Source of the DNA: Rhizobium sp. WSM4643
GTDB taxonomy: Bacteria > Pseudomonadota > Alphaproteobacteria > Rhizobiales > Rhizobiaceae
Reading direction: 5' to 3'
NCBI RefSeq assembly: GCF_025152745.1
Contig: NZ_CP104040.1
Location: 2,914,001 to 2,978,000 of the forward strand
Length of the DNA stretch: 64,000 bases
In this document: piece after piece, positions 26,359-34,709 of the stretch
How the letters are laid out: the number at the start of each line of letters is the position of its first letter
Position numbering within the stretch: the stretch's first letter is position 1
Notes under the pieces: model-generated
What the model saw: the letters and a program-made list of their open reading frames with translations, nothing else
Told to the model about the DNA's origin: nothing
Database searches by the model: none
Translations under genes and position numbers: made by a program

Positions 26359-26588
26359 TGAAGCAACCCGAGCGACTTAGCTGCAGCCTTTGTGATCGTG
26401 CACAGCGGCGCGTTCAATTTCGCCATCAACGTCACACTAGTACGAATGAACTGCAGTGCCTCCGGATTCAATAGTTTATTTGTCAACGTACTTTTCCAAA
26501 GCATTCTGGTCGATACCGTAAGCGCAGGGGTCAGCATGAGCGATGATCTGCGCGAGGCCGCCAGCAAGTTCCTGTCCGTAAGGTCCAA
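26355..26588 (-). CDS. Small ORF coupled to the HEPN gene
   Basis: Up to 77 codons from a TTG at 26588; a shorter version starts at ATG 26537 (MLTPALTVSTRM, 60 aa). Its stop TGA overlaps the HEPN gene's ATG, which supports real co-translation. The sequence is basic (LWKSTLTNKLL, LCTITKAAAKSLGLL) with no known domain. It could be a small partner or antitoxin, or simply a translated leader. No clear ribosome site is seen at either start. Confidence 0.4.
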   Translation of the reverse strand: MDLTDRNLLAASRRSSLMLTPALTVSTRMLWKSTLTNKLLNPEALQFIRTSVTLMAKLNAPLCTITKAAAKSLGLLQ

Positions 26589-27439
26589 TCGGCCGCTGCC
26601 TCACTGCTCCATACTGATAACGCGACGGCCAAAACCCCGATATCCCGCTAACGCGTAATTACCCTCAAAGATCAACTCTTTCGCGTTGTACCAACTCCGC
26701 TGGAAGTGTAATAGGTCAATTCGACGGGCGTAATTTAGCATCCGCTGATATCTGCAGAATTTCCCTGTCGCAGGTTGTTCTCCCCATAAACTCAAGTTCT
26801 CCACTGGTTGGAAGGACTTGCGACAGGACTTCTGCCTTGTTTTCCAAAGCCCTGTTCGTTGCCGCTTGCTGTTCTTTTGCCGTGGAACCCAAGGGATTCA
26901 ATGCGACCTGACCCCGTGCGCGCCGGATATGGCATCCGAGCCTGACGGCGCCTTCTGCCAATGCAAGCTGCTGGCGCCGATGGCGGATGTCCTCGAGCAG
27001 AGTGCCTATTCGGCCGCCTTATCTCTTGCGAAAGGCTACTACCTCGGCGAATTCGTCGCCGACCGGGCTTGACCTTCGCTCTGGATTGATGGCCGCATCC
27101 ATGAGCCTCCTACTGCTCCAGATCGGCAATCGACCGGGATGAATGGGACTCCTTCGACAGGCTGCGGCTCCCCATATCGTCGTTGTCCAATCAAACGACA
27201 TCTGTAGAGGCGTGGCCGAGGCAGCCTTGATCCGCATCTTTCGGCTCGGCGATGCCTGTCAGAGGGGAGAGCTGAGCCGCCGGCTGCAGGCAATTAGCCG
27301 CAATCGCCCAACTGCAATCTCCGCGCGCTCTGTCCATGGAAAGCCAACCATGGATTGGGGCCATAGGGGCGAAACATCGGCTGCCGCCATGACAGCATTT
27401 GATGAAGGGGTGGTGGGCACGGGGCACACCAAAGGCGCT
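26589..27439. other. Accessory intergenic DNA, possible gene remnants
   Basis: About 850 bp without a convincing gene. Short open frames lie on both strands (for example 26601-26804 minus and 26818-27072 plus, the latter ending GYYLGEFVADRA), overlapping and without ribosome sites or recognisable families. This looks like decayed or transferred DNA between the HEPN and FkbM genes. Confidence 0.4.
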
Positions 27440-28228
27440 TTACAGATCCTCGCGGATAGAAAAAACGTAGTTATAAGGCGTTCCGGAAGAGCCCTTCTGG
27501 ACCTCGTCGATCGACAGAGAACGAAATTTTCGATCTTTCAGGCAATATGCGGAATATCCGAACGGCTTAAGATAATCGATCACACTGGCGACGGCGTTGG
27601 GTCGATGTCGGTCTTCCGCTTCGATGAGCAGATTTGGGTGATCCCGGTGCAATATAGCCTCCGCGCCTTCAAGCACTTTTAGTTCGTGCCCTTCAACGTC
27701 GATCTTAATGAAGCCTACAGTGTCGAACCGATAGCTATCCAGGCGTCGGGTTGGAACGGAAATTTCTTCGACACTTTGCGTCGAAAGCGTATTCTGCTCC
27801 TCAATCGTGGCGCAGCCATCCATGAGCTGATCACTGGGGATCCGCATCGTTGCAACGCCAGCGCTGTCGGACAGCGCGACCTGCTCGACCCGAACCGACG
27901 AACCAAGCGCAGCCTTCAGAAAAGCGACCATGTTAGGCTGAGGTTCGAAGGCGACGACATCGCGCGCATACTTGGACAGGAACCAAGAATAGACACCGTA
28001 GTTCGCACCTATATCGATTGCAGTCTGGCCCCGACGGCATAATCTATCGAGGATGCGAAGCTCGGGCTCACCATGGCGCCATTCTCGTGAAGCGCGCGTC
28101 CATAGCCTGAACCGAGGTGGAGCAATATTGGCGATATGAAGCATGTAGGCTCCCGGTAACTCGAACGCATGCGCTATCCGCTCGTCAAGCGGCGTGACCC
28201 TATTTTTCCATCTTCGGTGAACTGGCAA
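27440..28228 (-). CDS. FkbM-family methyltransferase
   Basis: 262 aa. The S-adenosylmethionine motif TAIDIGANYGVYS is at residues 69-81, the acidic motif VVAFEPQPNM at 91-100 and the family-specific FIKIDVEGHELKVLEGA at 173-189. FkbM proteins O-methylate sugars or polyketides, often in surface polysaccharides. No glycan genes are next to it. Codon use is less GC-biased than that of the core genes, in keeping with an acquired segment behind the tRNA. Confidence 0.85.
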   Translation of the reverse strand: MPVHRRWKNRVTPLDERIAHAFELPGAYMLHIANIAPPRFRLWTRASREWRHGEPELRILDRLCRRGQTAIDIGANYGVYSWFLSKYARDVVAFEPQPNMVAFLKAALGSSVRVEQVALSDSAGVATMRIPSDQLMDGCATIEEQNTLSTQSVEEISVPTRRLDSYRFDTVGFIKIDVEGHELKVLEGAEAILHRDHPNLLIEAEDRHRPNAVASVIDYLKPFGYSAYCLKDRKFRSLSIDEVQKGSSGTPYNYVFSIREDL

Positions 28229-28481
28229 CCAGTGGCTAGATCATCGATAGTTGATGCCCTGCGCGACAATTTCGCCCACGCATAGTTCTTTAGGTGAAGC
28301 CGACGTAGCCGTGGATCCCTTCTGTAGGTGTTGCCATGCAACCTTGATGGCGGCAGCGAGCGCTGACGAAGGGGGTTTCAGCCAATAACAAAATCTTGAT
28401 CGACAACGACAGTGATCTGGACGTCCCATGGCCCTACTTGCCAGGATTATACGGACACTTTGGACAGTGAGGGGTGAGGAG

Positions 28482-28676
28482 ATGCTTCAAACTCGCAAAC
28501 TATTGGAGGCCATGACCGCCGTCTTCGTCATTGCCATGTCGGCATCGGCCTGCAGCACGAGCCCAAACGACTCGATGCAAACGGGCTCGATCGGCTATAC
28601 CGCTCATAGTGCTGACTTTGCCCTTCGGCCCGCCTGCCGCGATGGATTCGGCAATGATCGCCCATGCAGCTACTAG
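28482..28676 (+). CDS. Small lipoprotein, paralogue of the one at 28750
   Basis: 64 aa from MLQTRKLLEA, after a GAGGGGTGAGGAG purine run. The signal ends in the lipobox SACS, leaving a mature peptide of about 43 residues with MQTGSIGY and the ending ACRDGFGNDRPCSY. The gene at 28750 shares the SSIG/GSIG block and the Cys-Gly-Gly-Phe...CSY ending. Role unknown; two cysteines in the tail could form a disulfide in the envelope. Confidence 0.65.
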   Translation: MLQTRKLLEAMTAVFVIAMSASACSTSPNDSMQTGSIGYTAHSADFALRPACRDGFGNDRPCSY

Positions 28677-28749
28677 CGCTGGGAAATTAGAAGTCTGATT
28701 GAATCACACGGCTTCGTCCGGCGGCATCATGCCCGATCGGCGCAGATTT

Positions 28750-28941
28750 CTAATAGCTACAAGAACGTCCATCGCTCGGCCTGAACCCACCCCCACAGGC
28801 CGGATTAAGCGGCTGGCTCTCATAGTAACCGCCGCCGATCGACGACGTCTGGTCGAGGCTTCCGGACGAAGTGCAAGCCGAAATGATCGTGGCAAGACTG
28901 ATCAGCGTTCCGGTCGCGATAAATGCGAAAAATCGGTTCAT
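28750..28941 (-). CDS. Small lipoprotein, paralogue of the one at 28482
   Basis: 63 aa from MNRFFAFIAT, with AAGGAGAAG before ATG 28941. Lipobox ISAC at residues 20-23; mature part has DQTSSIGGGYYESQ and ends ACGGGFRPSDGRSCSY. It faces its paralogue tail to tail, with 73 bp between the stops. Function unknown. Confidence 0.7.
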   Translation of the reverse strand: MNRFFAFIATGTLISLATIISACTSSGSLDQTSSIGGGYYESQPLNPACGGGFRPSDGRSCSY

Positions 28942-29196
28942 CTGAGCTTCTCCTTCGGAAGGGGCATAGTTTTACCCCAAGCAGGCAATCTACCACGCCA
29001 CGGCGAATACAGACGAGGATTTATAGCGCCCGACGCTCTCGGCTGCCCCTTCTAACGCCAATGTGATCACCTTTTAGGCCAGCCCCGCCCGAGCCATGCA
29101 CCGTCACATAACTGTCATGCAAAATTGCCCATTGTTATGGCAGCCTGGGCAAAATACATGCTGCCGGCTAACAAAAAAAAGAATGAGTAAACTGCC

Positions 29197-29343
29197 ATGA
29201 GTGCTATACAGAAACTTTTCAACCGCAATCTCCTCACCCGTTTCGTCGCCGGTCTCGGTGCTGTTCCCCAGCGTATTCGGAACGCCCGCGAAGAGCGCAA
29301 GCCCGCCATCCATCCATCTTTCATGGACGATTTCGGCGCCTAG
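29197..29343 (+). CDS. 48-residue hypothetical protein
   Basis: MSAIQKLFNRNLLTRFVAGL and on to a conserved-looking acidic end (FMDDFGA). Third-position GC is high after the first codons, supporting coding. Basic, possibly amphipathic N-terminal helix. No domain recognised; the ribosome site is weak. Confidence 0.5.
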   Translation: MSAIQKLFNRNLLTRFVAGLGAVPQRIRNAREERKPAIHPSFMDDFGA

Positions 29344-29440
29344 TCGGACGATTGGCGATCATCTGACCCGCGTCCCGCGATAGCGATCTCACATGTCACC
29401 CCAAATGACATCAGATGTTGAAGCCGTCTGCGGCTCCTGA

Positions 29441-29739
29441 TCAGTCCGCGGCGGAATATTCCTTCCGGAACCAAATCCGGTCAACGGGCCGGCCTCCCGC
29501 ATGCCCGCTGACCCTGCCGAATTCGACATATCCGAGCTTCGGATAAAGTCCGGGGCCTGGGTCGAGAGCGTGTAGACGCAAGCCATGACGGCGGCGCGGC
29601 GGCGGCCCTCTTCTTCCGCCGCCGCCATCAGCTTCCTGCCGATGCCGCTCAGGCGCAGCGATTTTGCGACCCACAGATTGCCGATGAAAAGAACCGAGAT
29701 GGAAACAGCCGCGTTCTCCAACGCGGGCATACCTGACAT
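29441..29739 (-). pseudogene. GNAT-family N-acetyltransferase, frameshifted and probably truncated
   Basis: The acetyl-CoA motif is seen in one frame (LFIGNLWVAKSLRLSGIGRK then LMAAAEEEGRRRAAVMACVY TL), while the family's C-terminal part (YPKLGYVEFGRVSG, VDRIWFRKEYSAAD) continues in another. The switch falls at about 29545, where TTT would need to be TTTT. About 50 N-terminal residues usual for the family are also missing from any frame joined to it. A sequencing error could explain the frameshift but not the short N-terminus. Confidence 0.7.
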
Positions 29740-29839
29740 TTTTCTCTCGCTGCGCCTGCGCCTGTCTTTTCCGCCGCAATAGCTTCACAATCAACCGACA
29801 GAAAGCTGTTCAGGGAAACGACAACCAAGGAATGAAAAC

Positions 29840-30580
29840 ATGGCGCCGAACTATACCAGAACTGTCCTGATAACCGCCCTTTTGGCGCTGCCGCTCGCCG
29901 CCGCAGCACCCGCCTTCGCCCAGGAGGCAAAACCGCGCGAGCCGGTAATTTCGGTGACCGGCGACGGCGAATCATCCATCGCTCCCGATATGGCCGTCGT
30001 CAATCTCGCCGTCGTCAAACAGGCGAAAACCGCCCGCGAAGCGCTCGATGAGAACAACAAGGCGATGAACGACGTGCTTGCCGCGCTGAAGAGCGGCGGC
30101 ATCGCCGAGCGCGACCTGCAGACCTCGGGCTTTTCCATCCAGCCGCAATACAACTATCCGCAGCCGGTCGACGGCCAACAGCAGCAGCCGCAGCTGATCG
30201 GCTACCAGACCATCAATTCGATCACCATCCGCCTGCGCGACCTCGCCAAGCTCGGCGCGGTGATCGACCAGTCCGTCAGCCTCGGCATCAACCAGGGCGG
30301 CGATATCCAGTTTACCAACGACAAGCCGGACGCCGTCATCGACGAGGCACGCAAGGATGCTGTCGCCAGTGCCGTCAAGAAGGCGAAGACGCTGAGTGAA
30401 GCCGCCGGCGTCAAGCTCGGCCGCATTCTCGAGATCAACGAGAATGTGCCGCGCGCGATGCCGCAGCCGGTCTATCGCGCCACGATGATGAAGGAGGCCT
30501 CCGACGCTGCCGTTCCCGTCCAGGGCGGCGAGAACAATTACAATGTCAGCGTCACCGTGACCTTCGCCATCGAGCAATAA
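29840..30580 (+). CDS. SIMPL-domain (DUF541) periplasmic protein
   Basis: 246 aa with a Sec signal peptide (cleavage after AFAQ, about residue 27). The SIMPL/DUF541 domain fills the rest: ISVTGDGESSIAPDMAVVN, a Gln/Pro-rich loop (YPQPVDGQQQQPQLIGYQT), and the terminal VSVTVTFAIEQ. Related proteins (BP26 of Brucella, YggE of E. coli) form ring oligomers in the periplasm; their role is unclear, with links to stress protection. Transcribed alone. Confidence 0.88.
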   Translation: MAPNYTRTVLITALLALPLAAAAPAFAQEAKPREPVISVTGDGESSIAPDMAVVNLAVVKQAKTAREALDENNKAMNDVLAALKSGGIAERDLQTSGFSIQPQYNYPQPVDGQQQQPQLIGYQTINSITIRLRDLAKLGAVIDQSVSLGINQGGDIQFTNDKPDAVIDEARKDAVASAVKKAKTLSEAAGVKLGRILEINENVPRAMPQPVYRATMMKEASDAAVPVQGGENNYNVSVTVTFAIEQ

Positions 30581-30582
30581 GC

Positions 30583-30622
30583 ATTACAACGCCGCGTGTC
30601 TTTTCAGATCCGCGGCGCTCGA
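30583..30622. repeat. Palindromic intergenic repeat (CGCGTCTTTTCAGACGCG family)
   Basis: AACGCCGCGTGTC, TTTTCAGA, then CCGCGGCGCT, directly after the SIMPL gene, where it may end transcription. Confidence 0.65.
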
Positions 30623-30714
30623 ACTGCTGACAGTGTCTACCGGCTTCCTGTGGATTGAGACACAAACAGAGTTCAGTGTCGCGAGATCTTGCCTCTGGAA
30701 ATCGGCGAGACCAG

Positions 30715-30852
30715 CCCCTCATCCGGCTGCCGCCACCTTCTCCCCGCTCGCGGGGCGAAGGGACCCCGCCGCGACCTATCCGTTCCCCACCAGCCCCTCG
30801 CAGGGCACGTCCCCTCTCCCCGTTTTACGGGGAGAGGGTTAGGGTGAGGGGC
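30715..30852. repeat. RIME-like intergenic palindromic repeat
   Basis: Starts CCCCTCATCCGGCTGCCG, holds two hairpins (CCCCGCTCGCGGGG and CCCCGTTTTACGGGG) and ends TTAGGGTGAGGGG. Nearly identical in layout to 51187-51320. Confidence 0.85.
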
Positions 30853-30928
30853 AGCCCTTGGCGCGAACCAGACGGGCGTGGACAGGGCCGAGGATGACGC
30901 CGGGGAAAGAGCGAGGTTGTCATAAAAC

Positions 30929-30966
30929 TGAACGCCGCGCGTCTTTCCAGACGCGCGGCGCTGTAA
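30929..30966. repeat. Perfect hairpin repeat (CGCGTCTTTTCAGACGCG family)
   Basis: 12-bp arms CGCCGCGCGTCT with its inverse around TTCC (30933-30960), ending CTGTAAAAAGG. The most symmetrical copy in the window. Confidence 0.75.
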
Positions 30967-31071
30967 AAAGGACTTTCACAAAAAGAAAACCGCCCTTGCC
31001 GATCCGGGGAGACTGGCAAAGGCGGTTGTGGCCGCTGCATCGGGGAGACGAGGCGGCATTCTACTTTGATA

Positions 31072-31431
31072 TCAGCGGCGCAGAGCGGGGCAGCCGCGGA
31101 CATTGGCGAAGCTCATCTCATCGGGGCCGCGACGCGTCCAACCCTGGACGATCACCCGGCGTGGCGTGATGTCGACGACCCGGGCGCGACGAAAGCCGTA
31201 ATCCCGGGCGAGGTTTTCGGCGAGCTGCGGATTGCAGCCGCGCGACGGGCGGCCGTAGCCCGGAGGTGGACGATCAAAACCCGGCGGCGGACGGCGGTAA
31301 TCCTGCGGCGGACCACGGTCCGGCTCACCAATAATGATATTCAACTGGGCGGCAGCCGGGGCCACCGTGCCGGCCAAGGTACCGGCTGTCAGCATGACGG
31401 CAAGACCCGCCTTTGCCAGAAACTGCATCAT
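31072..31431 (-). CDS. Small secreted protein, paralogue of 31596
   Basis: 119 aa from MMQFLAKAGL. A signal peptide is followed by cleavage after AAAQ, then a Pro/Gly/Arg-rich linker (PPPGFDRPPPGYGRPSRG), then a conserved C-terminal half: GCNPQLAENLARDYGFRRAR, VDITPRRVIVQGW, and FANVRGCPALRR. The two half-cystines may pair. The C-terminal half matches the next gene closely. Known in rhizobia only as hypothetical, to my knowledge. Confidence 0.7.
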   Translation of the reverse strand: MMQFLAKAGLAVMLTAGTLAGTVAPAAAQLNIIIGEPDRGPPQDYRRPPPGFDRPPPGYGRPSRGCNPQLAENLARDYGFRRARVVDITPRRVIVQGWTRRGPDEMSFANVRGCPALRR

Positions 31432-31595
31432 CAAAAACCTTTTCGTTTGAAAGTCGGGCGGTCAAGCCCGTCCGCATTACGCCGAGGCGTCATTTGGGAA
31501 TCACTCGTACAGGTCAGAGAAGAGACGGCTGAAAGTGTCAGCGTCAAGGCAGAAACGGACCGGAAGCGCCGCATCGGCGCCTCCGGCCGCAGTCC

Positions 31596-31901
31596 TTAAC
31601 GCCGGATCAGCGGGCAACCGCGGACATTCGCGAAGGTGATCCTGTCCCAGCCGCGGCGGTCGCGTCCGGCAACGACGACGACCCGCGGCGACATGCGGGT
31701 AATGCGGGCATCGCGCAGGCCGAAATCACGCGCCTTGCGCACTGCGTGCATCGGCGAGCAGCCACGGATCGGACGATGGTATTGCGCCTCGACGATAAAG
31801 CTCGTCTGCGGCCCTGCGGCTGCCGCCGTGGAAACAGTGGCGGGAATGGAGCAGAGGGCGAGCAATGCGGCAAGCGAAGCCTTGGTCAGGAAATGCGTCA
31901 T
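31596..31901 (-). CDS. Small secreted protein, paralogue of 31072
   Basis: 101 aa from MTHFLTKASL; GGAGACACC before ATG 31901 sets the start. A signal peptide ends near TAAAAG, then RGCSPMHAVRKARDFGLRDA, RMSPRVVVVAG, and FANVRGCPLIRR. It lacks the proline-rich linker of its neighbour. Tandem order with 164 bp between them suggests duplication. Confidence 0.72.
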   Translation of the reverse strand: MTHFLTKASLAALLALCSIPATVSTAAAAGPQTSFIVEAQYHRPIRGCSPMHAVRKARDFGLRDARITRMSPRVVVVAGRDRRGWDRITFANVRGCPLIRR

Positions 31902-32009
31902 GGGGGTGTCTCCGTCGATTGGTATTCCAAGTCTCCCTTCGGGGATTGTCTCGACAGTAAACGCAGCAAACTGAATGGCGTTCGAACCGGGCATTCAGTT
32001 TGCATTCAA

Positions 32010-32093
32010 AGAGCATGATGCCGAAAAGTGTAAGCGGTTTTCGGGCGACATCATGCTCTCCTTCTTCGATTTAGAGCCGGATGATCATCCGGA
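32010..32093. repeat. Palindromic intergenic repeat (AGAGCATGATG family)
   Basis: AGAGCATGATGCCGAAAAGT to its inverse CATCATGCTCT (32010-32058), then a perfect 16-bp palindrome CCGGATGATCATCCGG at 32077-32092. Module 2 of the repeat at 6613, reversed. Confidence 0.75.
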
Positions 32094-32110
32094 TCTGGAA
32101 TTAACCGGTT

Positions 32111-32533
32111 TCAGGTGCTGAGATGCAGCACGATTTCCCGCCGGTGCGGCCGGTCACGATGCTCGAAAAGATAAAGGCCCTGCCAGGTGCCGAGCATCAA
32201 CCGCGCCCTGGCAACGGGAATGCCGATCGAGACCTGCGTCAGCGCCGCCTTGATATGCGCCGGCATGTCATCCGGCCCCTCGGCCCTGTGCACGATCCAA
32301 TCCATTTCAGGATCGGAGGCCGGCGGAACAAGGCGGCGAAAGAAGGAGAGAAGATCGGTGCGCACATCGGGATCGGCATTTTCCTGGATCAGCAGCGAAC
32401 AGGACGTGTGGCGCACGAAGACGGTGAGAAGCCCCTCCTCCCGCCCCGACGCGATGACGAAGGCTTCCGCCTGGTGGGTGAACTCGTAAAGGCCCTGTCC
32501 GCGTGTGGACAGGGTGAGGATTGTCTGGGGCAA
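32111..32533 (-). CDS. YjbQ/UPF0047 family protein
   Basis: 140 aa if started at TTG 32533, where GGGAGAG sits 6 bp upstream and the product begins at the usual family start (LPQTILTLSTRGQGLYEFT). The open frame to 32614 runs through a tandem repeat and is probably untranslated. Conserved blocks: VFVRHTSCSLLIQENADP, MPAHIKAALTQVSIGIPV, GTWQGLYLFEHRD. Members bind metal through conserved His and have a weak secondary thiamine-phosphate synthase activity; the true role is unknown. Confidence 0.82.
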   Translation of the reverse strand: MPQTILTLSTRGQGLYEFTHQAEAFVIASGREEGLLTVFVRHTSCSLLIQENADPDVRTDLLSFFRRLVPPASDPEMDWIVHRAEGPDDMPAHIKAALTQVSIGIPVARARLMLGTWQGLYLFEHRDRPHRREIVLHLST

Positions 32534-32586
32534 GGCGCTCTCCCGCTTCGAGATGACATGTCTCGCGAGTTGGCGCGCTGACTGGC

Positions 32587-32630
32587 GCAAGTCAAGCTCG
32601 CGCGGGCAAGTCAAGCTTGCGCGGGCAAGC
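32587..32630. repeat. Short tandem repeat, about 2.3 copies of 19 bp
   Basis: Unit GCGCGGGCAAGTCAAGCTT. It lies between the yjbQ-like gene and the carbonic anhydrase gene. Confidence 0.6.
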
Positions 32631-32641
32631 AGATGATCACT

Positions 32642-33391
32642 TCATAAAGAAGAGAGGATGAAGCGCCGGTTGGTGGCAAGCACGGGCCGGGCATTCATCG
32701 GATAGACCGTCGTGAAGGCTCTTATATCCCCTTCGTCGACCTCGATCGGCTGCCTGAGCACCATCCAATCGACTATCTCGCTGCAAGGCGGCGTCGTCAG
32801 CGACCCCTCATAGGACCAATAGGTGAGCTCTTTCGGCAGCAGGCCGTTCGGGTCGACATCGACCGCGGCTTCGCCGCCAGCTGATTTCGGAAAGGCGGCC
32901 GCCAGCCGCGAAAAGCCGGCATTGGCGGCACCCGGTGTCACGAATATACCAAGCACCCCAAGCGTGCCGGTCTCCTTGTGCCTGTGGACGAAATGCGCCT
33001 CCATCGGGAAGCTCCTGCCGTCGACATGATGTTCGCTCGGCGCATGGAAATGATACTGCAGCAGCTCGTAGCTGTTACCGGCCCGCGAAAGCCTGCTGCC
33101 ACCGGGCATGTTGACCTGCATCGTGTGGCCGTTGTTGACGATCCTGCCACCGGCCTTCCAGTCGATCGCAATCGGCGGAAGCTCCGCCTTGACAGCACCG
33201 GTCAGATCAAGCGGCGATTGCTGCGAACCGGCTGAACAGGCGGTATTCTCCGGCGCCATCGCGCCCCAGTGGTCCGGGCCCGACTGACCCTCATAGCTCC
33301 AATGCGCACCTTCGGCGGCAAAGCCGGCACCGGCACAGGCCGGGCAGGCGCCAAGCACGATCAGTCCCTTGATAAAATCACGTCTCTGCAT
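32642..33391 (-). CDS. Alpha-type carbonic anhydrase, exported
   Basis: 249 aa from MQRRDFIKGL (GGGGGAC before ATG 33391). The N-terminus has a Tat-like signal (RRDFIKGLIVLGACPACAG). The alpha-carbonic anhydrase fold is clear: HWSYEGQSGPDHW, QQSPLDL, the zinc histidines in LQYHFHAPSEHHVDG and AHFVHRH, and TTPPCSEIVDWMVL. It hydrates carbon dioxide in the periplasm. CO2 supply or pH balance under acid conditions is the known role in bacteria; transcribed alone here. Confidence 0.92.
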   Translation of the reverse strand: MQRRDFIKGLIVLGACPACAGAGFAAEGAHWSYEGQSGPDHWGAMAPENTACSAGSQQSPLDLTGAVKAELPPIAIDWKAGGRIVNNGHTMQVNMPGGSRLSRAGNSYELLQYHFHAPSEHHVDGRSFPMEAHFVHRHKETGTLGVLGIFVTPGAANAGFSRLAAAFPKSAGGEAAVDVDPNGLLPKELTYWSYEGSLTTPPCSEIVDWMVLRQPIEVDEGDIRAFTTVYPMNARPVLATNRRFILSSL

Positions 33392-33566
33392 GTCCGTCCC
33401 CCACGGTGGCAACCGGCGGCCTGCCGAGCCCCGCGGAGCGATTATGCGCTCGTGCAAGGCAGAAGGGAACATAGGAGGCCAAGCATCCTGCCATTCGCGC
33501 GGCTCGCCTGAAGTCTTGCATGCGCATCGTCATACCTGAACGGCGGTAGAGTTTGGAAGTCAAACT

Positions 33567-33920
33567 TCAAAGCTTGAGCAGCGTCTCGAAGCCGCCATAG
33601 ATCATCCGCTTGCCGTCGAACGGCATCTGCCACTGGTCGCCCTTGAGCCTCGGATCGGCCATCACCTTGGCATTGATATCGTCGCGCTCCCGGCGCGAGC
33701 CGTAGACGATCCAGGAAAACACCACCACCTCATCCTCCTTCGCCTGCACGGCCCGGGGAAAGGAGGTCAGCTCGCCATAGGGCACGTCGTCGCCGATACA
33801 TTCGACATATTCAAGCGCGCCATACTCCTTCCAGATCGAGCCGGCGAAGGTCGAGAATTCCTTGTAGGCCTCGATATTTCCCTTCGGAACCGCCACGACG
33901 AAACCATCGACATAGGACAT
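33567..33920 (-). CDS. DUF1428 protein
   Basis: 117 aa. MSYVDGFVVAVPKGNIEAYK and FSWIVYGSRRERDDINAKVM with a closing GKRMIYGGFETLL are characteristic of DUF1428, a dimeric alpha/beta-barrel family of unknown function. Soluble. Confidence 0.85.
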   Translation of the reverse strand: MSYVDGFVVAVPKGNIEAYKEFSTFAGSIWKEYGALEYVECIGDDVPYGELTSFPRAVQAKEDEVVVFSWIVYGSRRERDDINAKVMADPRLKGDQWQMPFDGKRMIYGGFETLLKL

Positions 33921-34035
33921 CTCGCTCCTCCTTCGCGTGTCTGCGCCCGGTTATCACGGAAGAGATAGGAGACTTGCCAAGCGGGTCCAGTCCGCTGCCG
34001 AGCGGTTAACCGCGCCCTTATCAGCTTCCTGGGGT

Positions 34036-34635
34036 TCAGGGCCCGTTGACCAGTTTGAGGATGAGCTGCTGGATATTGCCGCCATCACCCATTTCGATCT
34101 TGTCGAAGTCGCGGCCGCGCTGGCGTTGTCTTTGGGAGATCTCGCCGAGCCGTCGGGTGAGCTCGATCCTGATCTTCTTGCAATCGGGATCGTCGGCAAT
34201 GGTGAGGCCGACGCTCATCGTCTCGATCTCATTGACCATCTCCTTGATGGTCTCGCCATGCACCCGCTCATGCGCCTGCACGCCTGATATGAAGGCCTCC
34301 CAGCTGCTCTTCACGGCGGCTGGCAGCGCAGCAGATGGTTTCGGCAGCGTATAGGTGATGATGAGCTTCGGCCGGTTGGTCACGATAACGCAGGCATTTC
34401 CCTGCGCTTCGTATTTCCTGGTCCAGGTCAGCTTGAACGTCGTATGCGCGATTGCCCGGCCGAAGCCGCCCGCCTCCGGCCCACGCTCGCCGATCGATGC
34501 ATAGAGCCCGGCCCCCGACGTGCCTGATATCGAATAGGGCCGCACCTCTTCCACCGCCTGCCACTCGGCCAGCGCCACGGCCGGCACGGAGATGAAAAAC
34601 GCCGCAAGCACATAGGATAGAAAATTTGTCGTCAC
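34036..34635 (-). CDS. DUF922 secreted protein with HExxH motif
   Basis: 199 aa. Signal peptide to about AVALA (residue 23), then DUF922. The motif HERVH in VQAHERVHGETIKEM is the zinc-metalloprotease HExxH pattern expected for this family. Cys pair in NACVIV and DPDCKKI may form a disulfide. Periplasmic peptidase activity is family inference. Confidence 0.82.
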   Translation of the reverse strand: MTTNFLSYVLAAFFISVPAVALAEWQAVEEVRPYSISGTSGAGLYASIGERGPEAGGFGRAIAHTTFKLTWTRKYEAQGNACVIVTNRPKLIITYTLPKPSAALPAAVKSSWEAFISGVQAHERVHGETIKEMVNEIETMSVGLTIADDPDCKKIRIELTRRLGEISQRQRQRGRDFDKIEMGDGGNIQQLILKLVNGP

Positions 34636-34709
34636 GGACGGCTCCGCCGAATGTTGTTTGGGGAGAACCTAACGGGAGCACTCGCCGCTTTCAACGCGTC
34701 ATGCATCCG

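Larger units (their letters stand above)
30581..31071. other. Repeat-rich intergenic region
   Basis: About 490 bp with no gene, made up largely of three palindromic repeats listed separately. Confidence 0.6.

Noticed and set aside
26818..27072. 84-codon frame on the plus strand, ending LAKGYYLGEFVADRA
   Set aside because: Overlaps other frames, no ribosome site or family; at most a gene remnant.
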